From contig OZ007581.1 of NCBI GenBank assembly GCA_963931925.1, positions 17,230,450-17,294,449 of the forward strand: a stretch of DNA of 64,000 nucleotides, given 5' to 3'. The stretch's first letter is position 1; each line of letters begins with the position of its first letter. This stretch comes from Onchidella celtica. Lineage: Eukaryota; Mollusca; Gastropoda; Systellommatophora; Onchidiidae. Below are positions 11,176 to 23,392 of this stretch, in pieces. The notes beneath the pieces are model-generated. The model made no database searches and was not told the DNA's origin. It saw nothing but the letters and a program-made list of their open reading frames with translations. Position numbers and translations under genes: made by a program.

Positions 11176-13232
11176 CTAGGCTCGACTAAGGTAGTCGGCG
11201 ATATGTTTACTGGTTCCTGGAATCGGTTGGATGACGAACGTATACGGCTGTAAAGCCAATGCCCACCTCGATAAGCGAGGGCTCGACGAACGATTCCTAG
11301 ATAAAAACGTTAGTGGTTTGTGGTCTGTCTGGATGCAGAATTCTCGTCCATTCAAATAACGTCCTAATTTCTGGACGGACCACACAATGGCAAGACACTC
11401 CCGCTCTATTACAGAATATTTCCTTTCTCTCTGTAATAATTTACGACTGACATAGCATACAGGATGGAAACATTCATTCTTCTCCTGTAGAAGACAAGCG
11501 CCGACACCAGAGTCCGATGCATCTGTTCTGAGGATAAATTTAGATCGAAAATCTGGCAATATCAGAATAGGTGACGATGATAATGCCGTCACTAATTTAT
11601 TAAATGCTGTCTGACATTCAGACGTCCACTGGACCTTATCGGGCTGTCCTTCTTAGTAAGGTCAGTAAGAGGAGATGACAAAGAGGAAACGTTCGGAATG
11701 AACTTCCTGTAATAATTTAGAACTCCCACTAAGCTTCTCACTTGTTTCTTTGTCTTAGGGATTTGCAACCCCACCAATTTATCAATTTTTGTTATCTCAG
11801 GTCTCTGGATACCTCTACCCACGAGATGTCCTAAGAATACTATTTCTGGACATGCCAAATACATTTTTGCGGGTTTAGCAGTTAAACCAAAATGACGCAA
11901 TCGTTGAAAAATTACTGTTAGGGTCTGAATATGTTCAGACCATGACGACATGTGACACGCTATATCGTCAAAGAATGACACGACATTAGGTATGTCCTTC
12001 AATACAAGTCTCATTAATCTTGCAAACGTAGCTGGCGCGTTTACCAACCCAAATGGCATGACCTTAAACTGAAACAATCCTATGGGCGTTTGAAAAGCTG
12101 TGTACTGTTTAGATTCCTCAGCAAGAGGAATTTCCCAATACCCTTTTGTTAAATCTATCTTCGAGAACCACGTCGAACCAGCCAATGAAGCTATTCATTC
12201 CTCTTGGAATGGTATAGGCTCCCTATCGCCTACAGTAATAGTGTTAAGTCTCCGAAAATCAATACAGAACCGCACCGATCCATCAGGTTTTTTTACGAGG
12301 ACGATGGGTGATGAGTATGGCGATGTTGACGGTTCTATCACGTCTAACTTTAGCATGTCCTGTACTTCCTTAATAACCCTATCTCTGGAAGCAAAAGGTA
12401 ACGGATAATGTTTAAGACATACTGGCTTATCCGAAGTCAACTTTATCTGGTGCTGGATCACCGTAGTACGACCCGGCAAATCTGTGATAACATCTGGGAA
12501 TGACGCTAACAGGGTCTGAAGTTCCCTACTCTGTGAACTCGTAAGGTCAGGGCTAACATTTACGTCCCTGTAACATTGTGTCGGAGCTAACTCCGGCAAT
12601 TGAATTTCGACTTCTTCCTGTGCATCGGTATCGCCCACGTCACTGTCTGACTGGTCTACGACCCCCGTACATGCAACAGTGAAGACACTCTCCTCTGGTT
12701 CCGTCTGAGAACACAGATACTCTGGTCTCTCATAAAATCTCTGCAGCACATTAACATGAAAAACCTTAACTGATCCATCAATCTGAATAGCATAATCTAC
12801 CTTCGAAACGACTCGCTCAATAGTATACGGACCTTTCCATGTCATTAATAACTTATTATGATCGGTAGGCAATAACAACAAAACCTTGTCCCCTGGCTTA
12901 AAAATTCGCAGTTTGGAACCTCTATCTTTATATGTCTTCGCTCTCTTCGAAGCGATACTAGAAGCTTCTTCCGCAATAGTGCGCGCTGAAGATAATCTCT
13001 GCCTTAAATCAACAAGGTACTGAAACACTGAAATTTGCTCATCGTCTCCCGATGATGGCGACGTCATCATGTCCCGAAGAACATCAGTTGGACCCCTAGG
13101 ACTACGACCATACAACATCTCAAACGGAGAGAATCCTGTTGACTCCTGACGTACCTCCCTATACGCAAACAATACTGCAGCAATTAACAACGCTGCCACA
13201 ACTACCTGCTTCAGAACCGAAGCCACTGTCAC
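11176..13232 (-). pseudogene. Fossil pol parts: integrase end, RT, RNase H
   Basis: Read on the minus strand, an integrase-type segment comes first (core end with SPFEMLYG, then a GPY/F-like MTWKGPY motif, about 13.2-12.8 kb). Next is reverse transcriptase (LVKKPDGSVRFCIDFR, SKIDLTKGYW, MPFGLVNAPATF, FFDDI; about 12.4-11.65 kb). RNase H follows (LRTDASDSGVGACLL, TDHKPL; about 11.6-11.2 kb) and ends in a stop after DYLSRA. The pol region is broken. Confidence 0.85.
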
Positions 13233-13286
13233 GTACTTACGGAACAGAATGCCCCCTTGGATAAGAAAGGAAGATGAACCGTTCTT

Positions 13287-15184
13287 CTACTTCCTCGTTT
13301 TCTCAGTTCGCGCCTCCTCAAAACATGGACTTAATGATGGATCCTCACTCTGTAGTCTCGCCAAGCGCTCTGGTGTGATATGAATGTTGACCGACGGTGT
13401 CGCCAACGGTTTAATTTTTCCCTTATCAGATACCTGACGACGTGTCTCAACTGCGGCACAAAAGTCAATACCCTTAGACTGCGACCATGCCTGTACATGC
13501 TCTGCAGAAGGAGAAATCACATGGGACACATTACCAATAATGAGCTGAGCCCCTGGGAATAATCCAACGACCACCTCAACTTCACCGCTAAGAAAAGGTG
13601 TATCAATCTCTATCTTTGCGATAGGTAACTTCTCAATGGGACCCGAAAACTGAATACAGGGAATAGTCTTACCTGTAAGCTGTGACTCGCGAATGCAATC
13701 TCTGTGCACCCCTACACCCGTAGATCCTGTATCACGCAATACTGACACCGGTTCGTCACCAACAAACCCCGGATAAACCCGAAGACCACCACGTGTGTGA
13801 CATGAATTAATAACGGGAATTCTTCTCCCACAAGGTAAAACACCGGAAGATAATAATTTCTGACAACTGGGACACTCAGAATACTGTCCGCCTCTGCCGT
13901 CCGATGTAACACACGCGGCCGCATGCTGAAATTTATTAGGAGAACACTGAGTGGAGCCACTATGACTGCCATCCACGTTTGCCGCTATCCTACTTGCAGG
14001 ACAATTAACGCTAATGTGGTCTGCTCTTCCGCAGTTCCAACATTTCGCTGCCGTACACTCCCGTGAAAAATGACCTACGCGTCCGCAGGTCCAACACCTC
14101 GCTCCCTGTGTTCCGCAAGACCTGGGTCCCCGTGACCCATCGCGACCCGAACTAAAGTCCCTCTGCCGTCGATCATCGGCAAAGGTTACAAAACGCCCTC
14201 GGCCATTACCGCGACCTCGCCCTCCTGCTCGGTCAAACTTACCGGCCACATATTCAGGTGATTGGCCATACCCCCTACGTGGGACCTGAGTTTGTCCATT
14301 AAAGTTGCCACGCGGACGCGATCTATCTTTGCTACGTCCTGTCGGCGACCCCTCAACAACGGCGATGTAACCACCATCCTGAACGTACGCCTTCGCCACT
14401 GGTTTGGAAGGATGTGCCGTACGGTATGCCTCCGCCAACTTTGACGCCTCCTGCACCGTCGCGGGTTCATTTTCTTTAAGAAAAGCCACTAAATCTCTAT
14501 GACACGATGCATGGAGCTGGTCACGGATCATTAGGTCCTTCAATTTCGCAAAATCTGTGCCAACATGCGATAAGTCTAACCAGTTCGTGAAATACTCCGT
14601 CAATCTGGCAACGAAGGCAGCAAAATCCTCCCTAGTATCCGCGCGTGCTCGCCTAAACTTCTCCCGAAAATATTCCTCCGTACGCGCAAAGCGGCGAAGT
14701 AGCAAAGACTTCAGTTTATCGTAATCATGCACGTCCTCGCGCTGTAATTCTTTAAAATAGGTCAACGCCCGACCCTGCAATAGAGATGCCAGGTACGTGG
14801 ACCATAGTTTCTTGTTCTCTCCCCACTGCAGTTGTGCATTTAGTTCGAACCTATAAAGGAAGGCATCAATATCGTCCTTCTGATCGTCGAACGTCGGCAG
14901 CTTGATCCGAACCCCACCTTTATTTTGTCCCTACCGCTCAACTGTTTCCGTTGGCGCTTCCTTCTTGCTTTCTAACTCCGCGATTCTTACTCGCGCCTCT
15001 ATCTCCCGCTCTTGAGCTTCTATCTCCTTTAACTTTAACTCCCTTTCCTACTGCTGAGTCTCTCTTTCCCTATCCTTAGCACGCTCGTCGCCCAATTCCG
15101 CTTGCTACTCCCTAATCCAGCTACGCAGCTCCTCTCCAAGACCAAGTTCGTTACCCAACTTCATGAGTTGCTGGAGCTCCGCCA
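13287..15184 (-). pseudogene. Fossil gag and protease part
   Basis: On the minus strand an N-terminal charged helical stretch begins near 15184. A capsid-like region follows, then an Arg/Gly-rich stretch. Two zinc knuckles of CX2CX4HX4C type (CWTCGRVGHFSREC and CWNCGRADHISVNC) come next, then a protease motif with DTGS. This is standard gag-protease order for gypsy elements. The region is broken. Confidence 0.8.
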
Positions 15185-16054
15185 TTTCACGGATTTATGA
15201 GTATGGTATGCAATGTGAAAAAGACTAACCTGTCGGTATGATTACTAACGACAAATCGACGTGAGACCTGAGACTAACTCGAATATAAGCACAAGATGTA
15301 TCGTACTTTTTGTGAACACAAAAGAAAAGAATAAACAAAGAAGAGGAAATTCAGAAAAAGGACCACAAGGACATCAAGGACAACGAACCAGACTAGGTCA
15401 AAGGCTTTTTTTTTTTTTAATTTTAATGGGAAAAGAAAATTGCAACCTAACTACGCCGATTACACTACGAGGTACGAACAAGAACAGAGCCTGAAAAAAC
15501 GAACGTATCTACAGATAGGTCAGAGAGCGGACAAGAGAATACGTCTTCCTGCAGAACAGAGAAGATATTGACGCCACAACTAAACAAATGTAAAGCCCTA
15601 AAGATCTGTTCACTGTGATGAACGCGGTTCCATGTTTAGCCCACCTCCCTAAGAGGATAAACTACGTTCACCACAGCAAACCCACTCCACCGCCCGTATA
15701 ATCTATGACAACAAAAACAGGAAAAACAGAGAAAAAGACAGGTTAAGGAACAGCCCACAATCCAGGGCACAAAATTTTCAGTTTCACTTAACTTTTTTTA
15801 ACCCTCACGTATGCCGGAGCTCTGGGCTGCTTGACTCCCCAGGCTGGCACACACATTCTCTGCAAAGTTCAAGTACACATTAGTAACTATTCATGACAAT
15901 ACATGCATCAATTATTCCTAAATATACATAAATCATCTCATCATGAAATTCCCATTCATCCAACAAACAAAAGACAACAGCACAAATTCCTACCACAACA
16001 GAAAAACAACTAAACGGACGAATACACAATGTCAAAATGACCACAGGTAAACTA

Positions 16055-16066
16055 GACGAGCCCCCA
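16055..16066 (-). other. Primer-binding site, tRNA-Pro type
   Basis: On the minus strand, one base after the 5' LTR, the sequence reads TGGGGGCTCGTC. This equals the first 12 bases of the tRNA-Pro primer site known from murine leukaemia virus; the match stops after that. Confidence 0.65.
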
Positions 16067-16067
16067 C

Positions 16068-17612
16068 TGTAACAAATTCCAAACTGGAAAATGTACTTAT
16101 TATGACAGGACAACAATCACAAACGAACAAGTACAACACTTAACAGAACAACCAAACAGGCTCACACATTTATTATATATTAAAAATACGTTCAATTACA
16201 TACAATACAATGGTCAATTCAAATACCGTACAATGGCCATTCTTCCCACAGTCACCCTATCTCCGGTTCCACAACCGTACAGTCAATGCTTTACACTCTG
16301 ACTTTCCAGGCCCCTACTCGACCTAACATCAACCCCTGTATAAGTCGTGCTACCGAACTATCATGTACATATCTTCAAAATATAGCTAGCCCAATTCCCC
16401 GAACCAGACTGCCACTGCTGCTGGGCTGCCTGTCGGCCTTACGCCCTTGTCTGCACGGCTCCACAGCCTGTCCCCGGCCTGTGTCCGTCCACCACGGGTG
16501 GCCTCACTGCCCGACCCCGGCACCTATAAGAATAACATCACATCTCTATAACATCATACACTTACTATCCACTTCACCACTCATTACGAACCATCAAGCG
16601 TACACACAACAGTCCACGAAAAAATTCGGAGGGCCCGTGTGCACGTTGCGCACGTTAAAGATACCTTGGCAGTTGGAAATCGTAAAGAGCAGGCCGAAAG
16701 GCCGCTGCCCGGGCAAAATTGAAAATTGAAATTAATAGATTAAAATTTATCCATATCATCCCCCCCCCCCCCTCCCCAACCCCTTTCGCCAGAATTTATT
16801 ATTCATTATTAAACATATATTGTTATTAATAAATATTCAAATATTATTTGAGTTGTGTGTTGTGTGAACTGATGTGAGTTGTGAACTGCTGTGAGTTGTG
16901 AACTGCGCCTAACAGGCTGCGTTACAATTTGCTCTGAGATAGAGAGAGAGAGAGTGAGCGAGACAGGGAGAGAGAAAGAAGCAGTGCAGTGTGTTGAGCG
17001 CTTCGCAGGCAGCTCCATTCTGCTCTGTGGTTGACATGTTGTTTCTGTAAAGCGCATAGAGCATTTTAAATGGATATGCCCTATATAAATGCTATACATT
17101 ATTATTATTATTATTATTATTTCACTCACCACACAGCTGCGCCTCTCTTCTGTAACACACCTCCACCGTATTACACAGTACTCAGACTAGGCTAGGAATC
17201 CACACTCCTAACGTACAGATCTCGCTCTATGTTCACATCTATTAATGCAGTAGCACATGACTTGCACACTCCTCGCATATAACTTATTTACATCATGGTC
17301 ATCAGAAGAATATAGTACATCAATTATCAATCCTTATAGCTCAACCTACCAGTCATCACTGGAAAACAACACTACACCAGTCTTCCGACTGCTCTCCTTA
17401 TGTTCGCCCTCTGGGGCTCTCTCTTGCGTCCGTTCCCTTAGGACTCTCTGTGTGCAGTGACTTGTAAGTACACCGATCTCCCCTCGTCCAATCCCCAACT
17501 CACTCACAGTTCCCGTGATTTTGTTTCCCCACGGTTTGCTGCATTCCCCGTGAGCTAATCTTCCACTACCCATTCTTCCATTATCTCTGAATCTCGCTCA
17601 CCTCACGTGACA
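16068..17612 (-). repeat. 5' LTR of the gypsy element with nested SINE
   Basis: The same LTR as 9692-10737, interrupted by a SINE fragment at about 16618-17118. The SINE is therefore younger than this already recent element. Confidence 0.9.
16618..17118 (+). mobile_element. SINE fragment without tRNA-like head, nested in LTR
   Basis: It begins inside the SINE core (GGGCCCGTGTGCACG), passes a C-run and an AT-rich stretch, then two copies of a TGAGTTGTGAACTGC minisatellite, and ends in an (ATT)n tail. It matches the 3' part of 23393-24047. The interrupted LTR can be read in intact form at 10240. I see no clear target duplication. Confidence 0.75.
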
Positions 17613-17617
17613 TTTTC

Positions 17618-18780
17618 CACAGGCACCTCATGAAAGCGGCAACTTTTTTACGCGCTGACCCATTTGAGAAATTTCTCTTTCGACTTCTGCTAGAACTTTC
17701 TTCTCTCCCCTGCCCCCGCCCCCCCCCCCACCCCACAATCATCCCTCCTCTCTCCACCATAGCAGCTGGTCTATGGGCGCTTCTGGTTGGGTCTCCTTCT
17801 ATCCCATCATTCTGTCATTCTGTCAATCATCTTGTTTCTCCCTAGCACAATGTGAACGTTATCAGGTCGCCTTCTTTCTCCAAACTCAAACTCCCCACTA
17901 TCCTGTAAGCGCCAAGATTTTGTGCCACCGTTAAGATTAAGGATAAGGGTAAGAACTTAGCACTTAGCACCAGATAACAGAAGACGAAATGATGTATCAG
18001 ATGAGTAATACGAAGACGAAAATGAGAATCAGTACAAACAAGTTACAGCCGCTCATGGAAAATACCTTTAGTAAATTAGGAAATGTTTTCATAAGGCCCT
18101 CTGTTTGTTGAATATATTTTGCTGAAGAATGTACGAATATCATTCTGATTGCTCATTGGCTGCATTAGTCTGACGACCTCTAGTTCACACAGGTTGATGT
18201 AGTGTAACAATCTGTATCTGCTCTACAAACCCGAGGGCGGGGGAGCTCAAAGGATAGTCAAGGAATCTTAATCTATTTTTTTAGTGTTCATCATAATAAA
18301 GGTATTCAAGAAGCCTGTAATAAAATACATGTAATCAAATTTTAAGAAACTTTACACCTTTTTTTTATTTTTGGTCTCTTCACAGAAATAATATTTGATT
18401 TCCAACCTCTGTCATTTTAACCTTAAAATTTAAGATTTATTTTTTCTTATCCATACATTTCTCAGACCTCACATTTAAAAGGATTCCTAATGGTTACATA
18501 AAATATTATTTTTACAAGCGTACATGCACATAATTATTTCCCACTAAGGTGAATTGTGTCCCAATCACACTATAGTTATGTACATGTAATCATACTTAAT
18601 AGGTAGCCTATATATTTTGGACTTAAAAGCCACGAAACCTTTTTGCTATTCAGCTTGGCCCAGCAATGATTTTTGATCACGGCTCTACGCATTTGTACAT
18701 TCAGTGATTTTAGTTTAACAACAACAACAAAAATTTTAATGTACTGGGTATACAATTATTTAAGGTATACAATTTACTTT
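17618..18780. other. Gene 2 upstream region, no feature seen
   Basis: This is AT-rich sequence with a C-run near 17725. It is only weakly alignable with the gene 3 upstream region. I see no gene or element borders. Confidence 0.5.
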
Positions 18781-18960
18781 TTTTTTAACCTTCACCACAA
18801 TTACCTCGGTTGTTTCCCTTACCTGCACTTCTTTTTCAAAGAACTTCCGGGAAAATCGAAACTGAAACTAAAATGTTTCCAGCCATGTCAGCAGACTGTC
18901 TCGTGATTGTTGATGGCCAACCGCCTTCTAGACATTGAGTCCCGTGGTTGCAACCAAACA
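18780..18960 (+). promoter_or_regulatory. Putative promoter of gene 2
   Basis: This block is conserved with 38340-38520 upstream of gene 3, in contrast to diverged surroundings. Shared pieces include GGTTGTTTCCCTTA, a STAT-like and IRF-like pair, and GCAGACTGTCTCGTGATTGTT, followed by the presumed first exon. No clear TATA box is placed consistently in both copies. Confidence 0.5.
18845..18869 (+). promoter_or_regulatory. STAT-like plus ISRE/IRF-like module, gene 2
   Basis: TTCCGGGAA (18845-18853) fits the STAT palindrome TTCNNNGAA. After 4 bp, GAAACTGAAACT (18858-18869) fits the IRF/ISRE pattern GAAANNGAAANN. The pair is conserved before gene 3 with the same 4-bp gap. Function is inferred from motif only. 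Confidence 0.5.
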
Positions 18961-19026
18961 GCGCCCTCTACTTATCTGCAGAAGCACTTTTATGATAGTC
19001 GTCGAGCTCAAGTTCTGCTTATAGAA
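18961..19026 (+). other. Putative untranslated exon 1 of gene 2
   Basis: TTATCTGCAGAAGCACTTTT and the bases up to a GTAAGT donor at 19027 are conserved with gene 3. The frame that would join the ATG in exon 2 carries a TAG at 18996-18998, so the exon is probably non-coding. The transcription start is not determined. Confidence 0.45.
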
Positions 19027-19047
19027 GTAAGTAAATCAATTTAGGTC

Positions 19048-19084
19048 TACAATTAGATCTAGATCTAGATCTAGATCTAGGTCT
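19048..19084 (+). repeat. AGATCT microsatellite
   Basis: Four to five tandem copies of the 6-base unit TAGATC lie at the start of intron 1 of gene 2. Confidence 0.7.
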
Positions 19085-19682
19085 AGACTTCTGGCGTTTC
19101 TCTCATTTACTGTTTTAGTGTTTTGATCCAAACCTAGAGATACATGCATCCTACACTATCAATTCACTGTTGTGACATGCTCAGTAAGTTACGTAAAAGG
19201 ATGGAATAACTCTGAGCTCCCTCAGTGATTCGATCACAATCCACGGACACCGAAGTTTAACCAGGCATGTGACGAAGTGTTGCAGTCCAAACAATCTTCA
19301 TTAATTGTTGGCCATAGTTGTTACACCTATTAAGAATCTAAAAATACATGCAGCCCCCATGATGACACATGACGAATTTAAATAAATTATAATATATTCA
19401 CATGACTCTCAGTCCAAGTAAGTGACCGAAATTAATATAAGTGCAACCCACTTGTAATTACGGCAGGGTTTCCAAATGTGTCTCATGGCCAGACTTTCTT
19501 ACAGAAGTAAAAATATTCCAAGGTTGTAAGGATCCCCACAAGCAAGGATACCACTGTTAGAGCAGCCTATATATATATATATCACACTTATATATGTTCT
19601 GTGAAGTTCAACAGTTAACTGCTTAGCAGATTAAAAAGGCTATACTAGCATGAGGTTCATTCTGAAGTTTTTCTGAGTGATA

Positions 19683-22600
19683 CCGGTGTAACAGGCCAAA
19701 CTATACCCCCCGCCCAGACTATACCCCGGGGTTACTTTGGGCTAGGCCAGAATATACCCCCCCCCCCCCCAGTCCAGATTATACCCCCTACTTTTTTAAA
19801 AAAACAAATTAAGACCACAGTTTATTTCAGCCTGTTCTGTATCACTGTCATCAGATATCATATTAATACGTACAGGAACACATTCTTGACACCCATAAAT
19901 CATAATACAATTTAGAGGAAATAATAATAACAGTTTATTTCAGCCTTAATTTAAAATTAGTAACCCAAGTGACACTGACAGATGGTGCAATTCCATCATC
20001 CACTTCACATAAAACTAAATAGGCACTAAATTTTTTCGCCTGATGAACTCCACCTGTCCAGATCCACTTGAAACGTTACAGAATGCTAGCCAGTAATATA
20101 CAATAATAACAATAAGAACACGAAATCATCTTATTTACTCTTGAAAATAAAGAGAAATATCAATATCAGAATCATCATCATTATCTTGGAATAATACAAA
20201 GAATTAAGAGAGAGTGTAAAAAACGGCAGTGTAAGCCTACAAATCATTCTAGAATCTATAAGCAGCAATATGTGTGTATCAACTACATATAAAAAATGTG
20301 TTAAATCTTTTCAGCTATTCAAGAAGAACTGGACAGAAAGCTTTAGTGAAATAGCCTTGACAGTCGTGTAGACCGACAGAGTAAGTCCACTGAGACAAAA
20401 GTAGTGCATTGTAGAAAGTAATTAGATCTATAGCATGTTAAGACAAAATTCGATGGATCATGTTCCATTAACAGTATTTCTTGTTAGTGAATATTATTCT
20501 TTGATAGCTTATTTGTAGAAAGATATACATTTCATGTGCCTTATGGTTTAAGACACTGGATTAGTTGGCAAGGCATTGGAAAGATTGAACTTACGCATTA
20601 TAGTGAACTAGCAGAGGTCCCCGGCCCTGCGCGGGATAAATCGGTTTGAATATTGGTTTCAGTTCTGGGTGGTTATTATGAACCTGCTTCATCTGGCCTG
20701 TTCCTATTTGTTTATTTTATTTTTATTTGTTTGTTTTTAAATAAGTCTTACTGCTCTGCCTTTGTGAGTTGACACCCTGCGCATCTCGTACAATAGCATG
20801 AATTGCGCACGGGTTAGTGTGTTTTATAGTGAACACATCGCAGGAAGTGATAACGAAACCTTAAAATGGCGAACCATGCCTCGAAATAGATCTAAATGAT
20901 GGCGAAACAATAAATTTCCAATTAAAAAAACTACACAGATTTGAGACTTCTATTAAAAACTGTGCACCCTTACATCCATTCTGATGCACCATATAAAATT
21001 TGACGTCTGAGTGTTGAGTGGTTCAGAAGCCTTTTGCAACGAAAAATCTCAAGTCCACAAATATATATAGTATAGATATAGATCTAGATAGATAGATAAG
21101 GGTTTGTCACTCGCGAGTGAAATAAAATTTAAAAAAAACAAAAAACCTTGTCCGTCATTACCTTCCTAAGCTTGACACTTCCCTTGCCAGAAGATTTAAC
21201 AACTGTGTACTCGCACACAAAAATACTCCAAAATGACTTCATTTTTATGAGTGTGTTAATTATTTCATCCATTGCGACTAAGCGTATGTCACTGCCAAAC
21301 AAAGAATACAGTGCAACTTTTGCTCATGGGCAACCAACTACAAAAACTACAACATGCCAACGAACGTAAGTGAAATGAGGGTTACAGTTGAATCATATCA
21401 GTTTGAATGGGTATTCACCTCATAGCATATCAATACATAATAATGCATGTTTTTTCCTTTGAATTGTATAATGATTTACGGAAGTCAAGAATGTATGTAT
21501 GTATGTATTACTATGGTGCCCGTTGACAGTGATAAAAAAATGAATTAAACTTTGATTGAAATAAACTATGGTGTTTAGGCCAAACTATATTCCACCAGTC
21601 CAGATCATACTAACATATTCAGGCAAAATATTCCAGGATACAACATTAAGTTTTTAAAATTTTATTTCACCCACATGTGACATGCCTTTATTAAATTCAC
21701 TATAACACATGATTGCAATCCTTCAAATGCCCTGCAAACTAATCCAGTGCCTTAAACCATCAGCTACATGAAAATAATGAAATGTATACCTTTCTACAAA
21801 TAAGCTATCAAAGAATTTACTAACAAGAAATATTAATGCAACATGATCCATCGAATTTTTGCCGTAACATACTGTAATTACTTTCTACAAGGCACTGTTG
21901 TCTCAGTGGATTTAATCTGTCAGTTTTCACGACTATCAAAGCTACTTTACTAAAGCTTTCTGTCCAGTTCTACTTGAATAGTTGAAGATTGAACACATTT
22001 TTTACACATACATGTAATTGGTACACACACTTTGCTGCTTATAGATTCTAGAATGATGTGTGGGTCATTTTTACATTCCCTCTTATCTTTATAATATTCC
22101 AAGATGATGATGATGATGATTCTGATATTGATTATATTCTCTTTACTTTCAAGAGTAAATAAAATGATTTCGTGTTCTTATTTTTATTACTGTATGATGA
22201 TGATGATGACTGGTTAGCATCCTGTAACGTCTCAAGTGGATTAGGACAGGTTAAGTTCATGATGTGAAAAAATTTTAGTATGTATTTAGTTTTGTGTGAA
22301 GTATTTAATGTGTGCTTGATGATGGAATTGCACCATCTGTCAGATGGGTTATTAAAATGTTGTTGTTGTTGTTTTCTCTGTATGTTCTTTCTCGTCCTTT
22401 TCTCTCTGCATTATTGTAACTTTATATGTAGATCTAACTGTTCTGACATATCAAGCACAATTCTGATTTTCAAAAATTAGAAATAAAATTCAGATGACAT
22501 TACACTTAAGAGTCTTATTTATAATTATTTCACACCCTGCCACTAAGTATATGTCATTAGTGCCAAACAAAAAAATACAATATAATTATGTTTAACTCAT

Positions 22601-23039
22601 GGACAACTAGTTATAACAAAAACAAAAAAACAATAATAATACCAACGGATACAAGTAGAATTAGTGTTAAAGTCTAATCATATCAATTTGACTGGGTTTT
22701 CAAACCTTTTGTATATCAATGCTTTTTACTGCATGTTTATTTTCTCTTAAATGTATCATAATTTACAACAGTCAAGAATGTATGCTTCAATATGATAAGT
22801 GATGACAGTGATAATGAACAATTTAAACTAAAGTTGAAATAAACTGTGGTCTTGACTTGTTTTCAAAAAAAAGTAGGGGGTATAATCTGGACTGGGGGGG
22901 TATAGTCTGGCCTAGCCCAAAGTATACCCCGGGGTATAAACTGGCCTAGCCCAGAATATACCCCGGGGCATATTCTGGGCTAGGCCAGTTTAACCCCGGG
23001 TATAGTCTGGCGGGGGTATAGTCTGGCCTGCTACACCGG
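19683..23039. mobile_element. Foldback DNA element with long inverted arms
   Basis: Both ends read CCGGTGTARCAGGCC inward and abut TA (19681-19682 and 23040-23041). The left arm (about 19683-20600) pairs with the right arm (about 21712-23039) over roughly 0.9-1.3 kb, with divergence and small gaps. A third arm-like copy, in direct orientation to the right arm, spans about 21220-21610. The termini carry several repeats of GGCCTAGCCCAGAATATACC type joined to C or G runs. No transposase is visible, so the element is non-autonomous. The gene 3 intron lacks it. Superfamily is unassigned; the TA target hints at Tc1/mariner-like mobilisation. Confidence 0.7.
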
Positions 23040-23392
23040 TAATATGAAACCCAGCAAAGCCAGAACTAATAGACTGTGTGCCAGTAATAATATGTTTGTC
23101 CAAATATTCCTTATAAAGCTGTTTGACTTTCACCAATTAAGGAGACAAATAGTGCATGAATCCTTAAAATTCCGTTTCTTCTTGATGAGTCAATAGGGCA
23201 GTCAAAAATGTCGAATCCAAACTGAAAATCATATCAAAACATGAAATCTGTAGAATGAGCAATTTGCACTTATTTTATAATTACATGAAGTCTGTCAATC
23301 TTGGTGGCTATCTTTTTTATCAGTTCCTTTGTTATTTGCTCAGTTCACTGGACAGTCAATATCTCTGACTTGAATCACAGTTCCCAATTTAT

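Larger units (their letters stand above)
9692..17612 (-). mobile_element. Ty3/gypsy LTR retrotransposon, Gmr1-like
   Basis: A fossil LTR retrotransposon on the minus strand with two LTRs (9692-10737, 16068-17612), TG...CA ends and the 5-bp target duplication TTTTC on each side (9687-9691, 17613-17617). Internal parts in order are gag with two CCHC knuckles, an aspartic protease, an integrase-type segment, reverse transcriptase and RNase H. Only about 440 bases separate RNase H from the 3' LTR, so no integrase follows it. Integrase ahead of reverse transcriptase is the order described for Gmr1-type gypsy elements and differs from ordinary gypsy. The primer-binding site resembles that for tRNA-Pro. 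The coding region is broken, with several breaks. The LTRs differ by about six substitutions and a small gap over about 1,045 bases, so the insertion is recent. Confidence 0.9.

Noticed and set aside
12100-12408. Plus-strand open frame within the gypsy element
   Set aside because: It is the antisense shadow of the reverse transcriptase region.
11176-13232. Copia (Ty1) assignment based on integrase-before-RT order
   Set aside because: The reverse transcriptase, GPY/F-like motif and double CCHC knuckles are of Ty3/gypsy type, and the order is known in Gmr1-type gypsy elements.
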